Shown here one piece after another: positions 5,585-6,818 of a stretch of 6,818 nucleotides of DNA (positions within the stretch are counted from its first letter, which is position 1; each line of letters begins with the position of its first letter). Made by a program: the position numbers and the translations under genes. The stretch spans positions 1 to 6,818 of the forward strand of contig JANXQE010000601.1 of assembly GCA_025356925.1 (NCBI GenBank). The letters run 5' to 3'. A model generated the notes under the pieces. It saw only the letters and a program-made list of their open reading frames with translations, did not search any database and was not told where the DNA came from. Origin of the DNA: Limisphaerales bacterium (lineage in GTDB: Bacteria > Verrucomicrobiota > Verrucomicrobiia > Limisphaerales > UBA8199).

Positions 5585-6628
5585 TTAAGCCTCCAATGCC
5601 TGGGGTTGCTGTTGATCTCCTGGCTCGGCTACGGCCGCCGATTGGTCGGTGCGCTCAGGATTCTGAGCCAGGCGCATTTCCGGTTCAATCGCGGTACCAT
5701 CGCCCCCCAGGTTTTTGCGAGCAGTGATATCCTCGACGGTGCCGAGGCAGCCCAGCAACTCACCCGTGGCCGAAAACATGGGAGAGGTGACCATTTGGCC
5801 CCACCGCACGTTGCCGGCGGGGGTGAGTAGTCTGATTTCCTTTGACCATTCCTGGCCCGCTTCGGCCGCCGCCTTCCAGGCGGCGAGGGTGGCCGCGCGG
5901 TCGTCGGGGTGGATCGCCTGGCTCCAGCCCAAGCTCGCGTTGTCTTCGCCGGATTGGCCCGAAATCTCATTCCAACACGGGTTCGTGTAGGAACAGCGTC
6001 CCGCTGGATCCGTCTCCAGAATTCCGACTCGCGAAAGGCCGCATAGTTTCCGGAACCGTTCCTCGCTCTTGCGCAACTGCTGCGTGCGCGCGGCTATCGC
6101 CTGTTCCAAGCCGTCGATTTTTAGTTTGGCATACTGAAGCAAGCGCCATTTCTCGGTCAGCGCGTTTGCTAGTTGCAGCACTTCCACATTGTCGAAGGGC
6201 TTTTTCAAAATGAGCAGCCGGTCTGATTGGCCAACCTTGGCAATAATGTCTTCCCAAGCGTAATCGGAGTACGCGGTGCAAATCACCACCTGTAAATCTG
6301 GATAGACTTCCCAGAGTTTGGTCGTAGTTTCGACTCCGTCCCAGCCGGGCGGCATCCGAACGTCGACGAAGGCCAGGGCGTACGGGCGAGCTGCGGCGAC
6401 GGCTCGTTTGACCCGTTCGAGGCCTTCCTGGCCTTGATAAGCTGATTCGATGTCAAAGCCGGCGGAGTTGGCCTTCGCGGTGTCCGCGCCGAAAAGCTCG
6501 TCGCTGATCGCCTCAAATTCACCCGAATCGACCGTGCCGGCCAGGATCTTGCGAAAATCCTCATGGATTGCGGGATTGTCGTCGATAACCAGGATCCTGC
6601 GATTCCGGTTGGTTTCAGGCGTGATCAT
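5585..6628 (-). CDS. REC-PAS signalling protein lacking a kinase core
   Basis: This gene encodes 347 residues. Residues 11-155 are a receiver domain (D16/D17, phospho-acceptor D89 in FVDVRMPPGWDG, K142/K143 in KKPFDN) with the same long insertion as the hybrid kinase next door. A helical linker (about 160-190) leads to a PAS_3-type sensor domain (about 187-305, including AIHPDDR and ending GTVEDITARK). Proteins of this family usually continue into HisKA and HATPase domains. Here the chain ends after a low-complexity tail (residues 306-347) rich in E, Q, A and P. Part of that tail, EMRLAQNPERTDQSAAVAE, resembles a decayed H-box region. It may work as a phosphorylatable accessory to the hybrid kinase, translated from the same transcript, or be a truncated kinase. 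ATG 6628 is the only good start, without a clear Shine-Dalgarno. Confidence 0.9.
   Translation of the reverse strand: MITPETNRNRRILVIDDNPAIHEDFRKILAGTVDSGEFEAISDELFGADTAKANSAGFDIESAYQGQEGLERVKRAVAAARPYALAFVDVRMPPGWDGVETTTKLWEVYPDLQVVICTAYSDYAWEDIIAKVGQSDRLLILKKPFDNVEVLQLANALTEKWRLLQYAKLKIDGLEQAIAARTQQLRKSEERFRKLCGLSRVGILETDPAGRCSYTNPCWNEISGQSGEDNASLGWSQAIHPDDRAATLAAWKAAAEAGQEWSKEIRLLTPAGNVRWGQMVTSPMFSATGELLGCLGTVEDITARKNLGGDGTAIEPEMRLAQNPERTDQSAAVAEPGDQQQPQALEA
5588..5605 (-). promoter_or_regulatory. Ribosome binding site deciding the TTG start of the hybrid kinase
   Basis: On the minus strand GGAGG is followed by CTTAACG and then TTG at 5582-5580. The 7-nt spacing is ideal. The site lies inside the last codons of the REC-PAS gene, whose TAA is 2 nt before TTG, so the two proteins are probably coupled in translation. 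Confidence 0.75.
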
Positions 6629-6637
6629 TGGTTGGTT

Positions 6638-6818
6638 CTACCATCGAACAAGGCGCGGCGGCCGCGCCTCGAGGAAGAAGTAGCCCTTTTGCCTCAGGGC
6701 AAACCAGGTCTTTGTGCATAATACATTTACCACATCCGTGCTCGATGAAGGAGCACCATTGGTCTGGCCGTAGTTTTCGCGCGCGGCAACGCTCATAAGC
6801 TGTCTATCGGCAATTGAA
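6638..6818 (-). CDS. Doubtful small or partial reading frame at the right edge
   Basis: A minus-strand frame is open from the right edge to TAG at 6638-6640, ending 9 nt before the REC-PAS start. With ATG 6796 it would encode 52 residues (MSVAARENYG... ending PPRLVRW). It could also be the tail of a longer gene beyond the window. In favour: it is open, its third positions are about 65% G/C, and it abuts the next gene. Against: no Shine-Dalgarno at 6796, no recognised motif, and the last third is made of two hairpins, which suggests translated non-coding DNA. I lean towards a leader region. Confidence 0.22.
   Translation of the reverse strand, partial: SIADRQLMSVAARENYGQTNGAPSSSTDVVNVLCTKTWFALRQKGYFFLEARPPRLVRW
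6651..6669. other. GC-rich hairpin before the REC-PAS gene
   Basis: AGGCGCG and CGCGCCT form a perfect 7-bp stem around GCGGC. It lies 22-41 nt upstream of ATG 6628. There is no T-run on the minus strand after it, so it may be a leader structure or the stem of a dispersed palindrome, not a normal terminator. Confidence 0.5.
6688..6703. other. Second small hairpin upstream of the REC-PAS gene
   Basis: TTTGCC and GGCAAA form a perfect 6-bp stem around a TCAG loop. It lies 18 nt from the larger hairpin, so the transcript entering the signalling block would carry two stems in a row. A -10-like TATTAT (minus strand, 6718-6723) lies just upstream but no good -35 box accompanies it. Confidence 0.4.

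Noticed and set aside
1..6818. CRISPR array, tRNA/rRNA, transposase or phage genes
   Set aside because: I found no regularly spaced repeats, tRNA-like cloverleaf, terminal inverted repeats or recombinase motifs.

Overview
The window holds six solid genes, all on the minus strand, so transcription runs from the right edge to the left. It looks like a moderately GC-rich, Gram-negative-type bacterium. Degenerate short repeats of the form AATCGCC / GATTTACGA, the mix of Tat-exported proteins and NHL propeller proteins, and the kinase architecture make me favour Verrucomicrobiota (Pedosphaera/Limisphaerales-like) or a relative. That placement is recollection and inference, not something the sequence proves.

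The right half (about 3201-6628) is a two-gene signalling block. A REC-PAS protein with no kinase core (5585-6628) is followed 2 nt later by a REC-GAF-histidine kinase-REC hybrid (3201-5582). The hybrid starts at TTG behind a strong GGAGG site that lies inside the end of the first gene. The two N-terminal receiver domains are clear paralogues. The end of the REC-PAS gene looks like a decayed histidine-kinase H-box region, as if a longer sensor kinase had been cut short. Right of 6628 is a 190-nt stretch with two hairpins and a doubtful small reading frame.

The left half (1-3037) is a compact redox operon with gene spacings of 1-4 nt. In order of transcription it encodes a 74-residue Tat-exported protein with four cysteines, a Tat-exported NHL-type beta-propeller with a CGCC...CxxC cluster, a Tat-exported ferredoxin with four [4Fe-4S] cysteine sets, and a multi-spanning NapH/NosR-like polyferredoxin that runs off the left edge. 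The last two resemble the NapG/NapH quinol-oxidising pair. No terminal reductase, cytochrome or molybdoenzyme is visible, so the partner is unknown. My reading is a membrane-to-periplasm electron-transfer module whose propeller and small protein are uncharacterised parts.

A 163-nt spacer with an imperfect dyad separates the two blocks. All genes point the same way, so the kinases may sense a signal relevant to the redox module, but nothing here shows that link directly.
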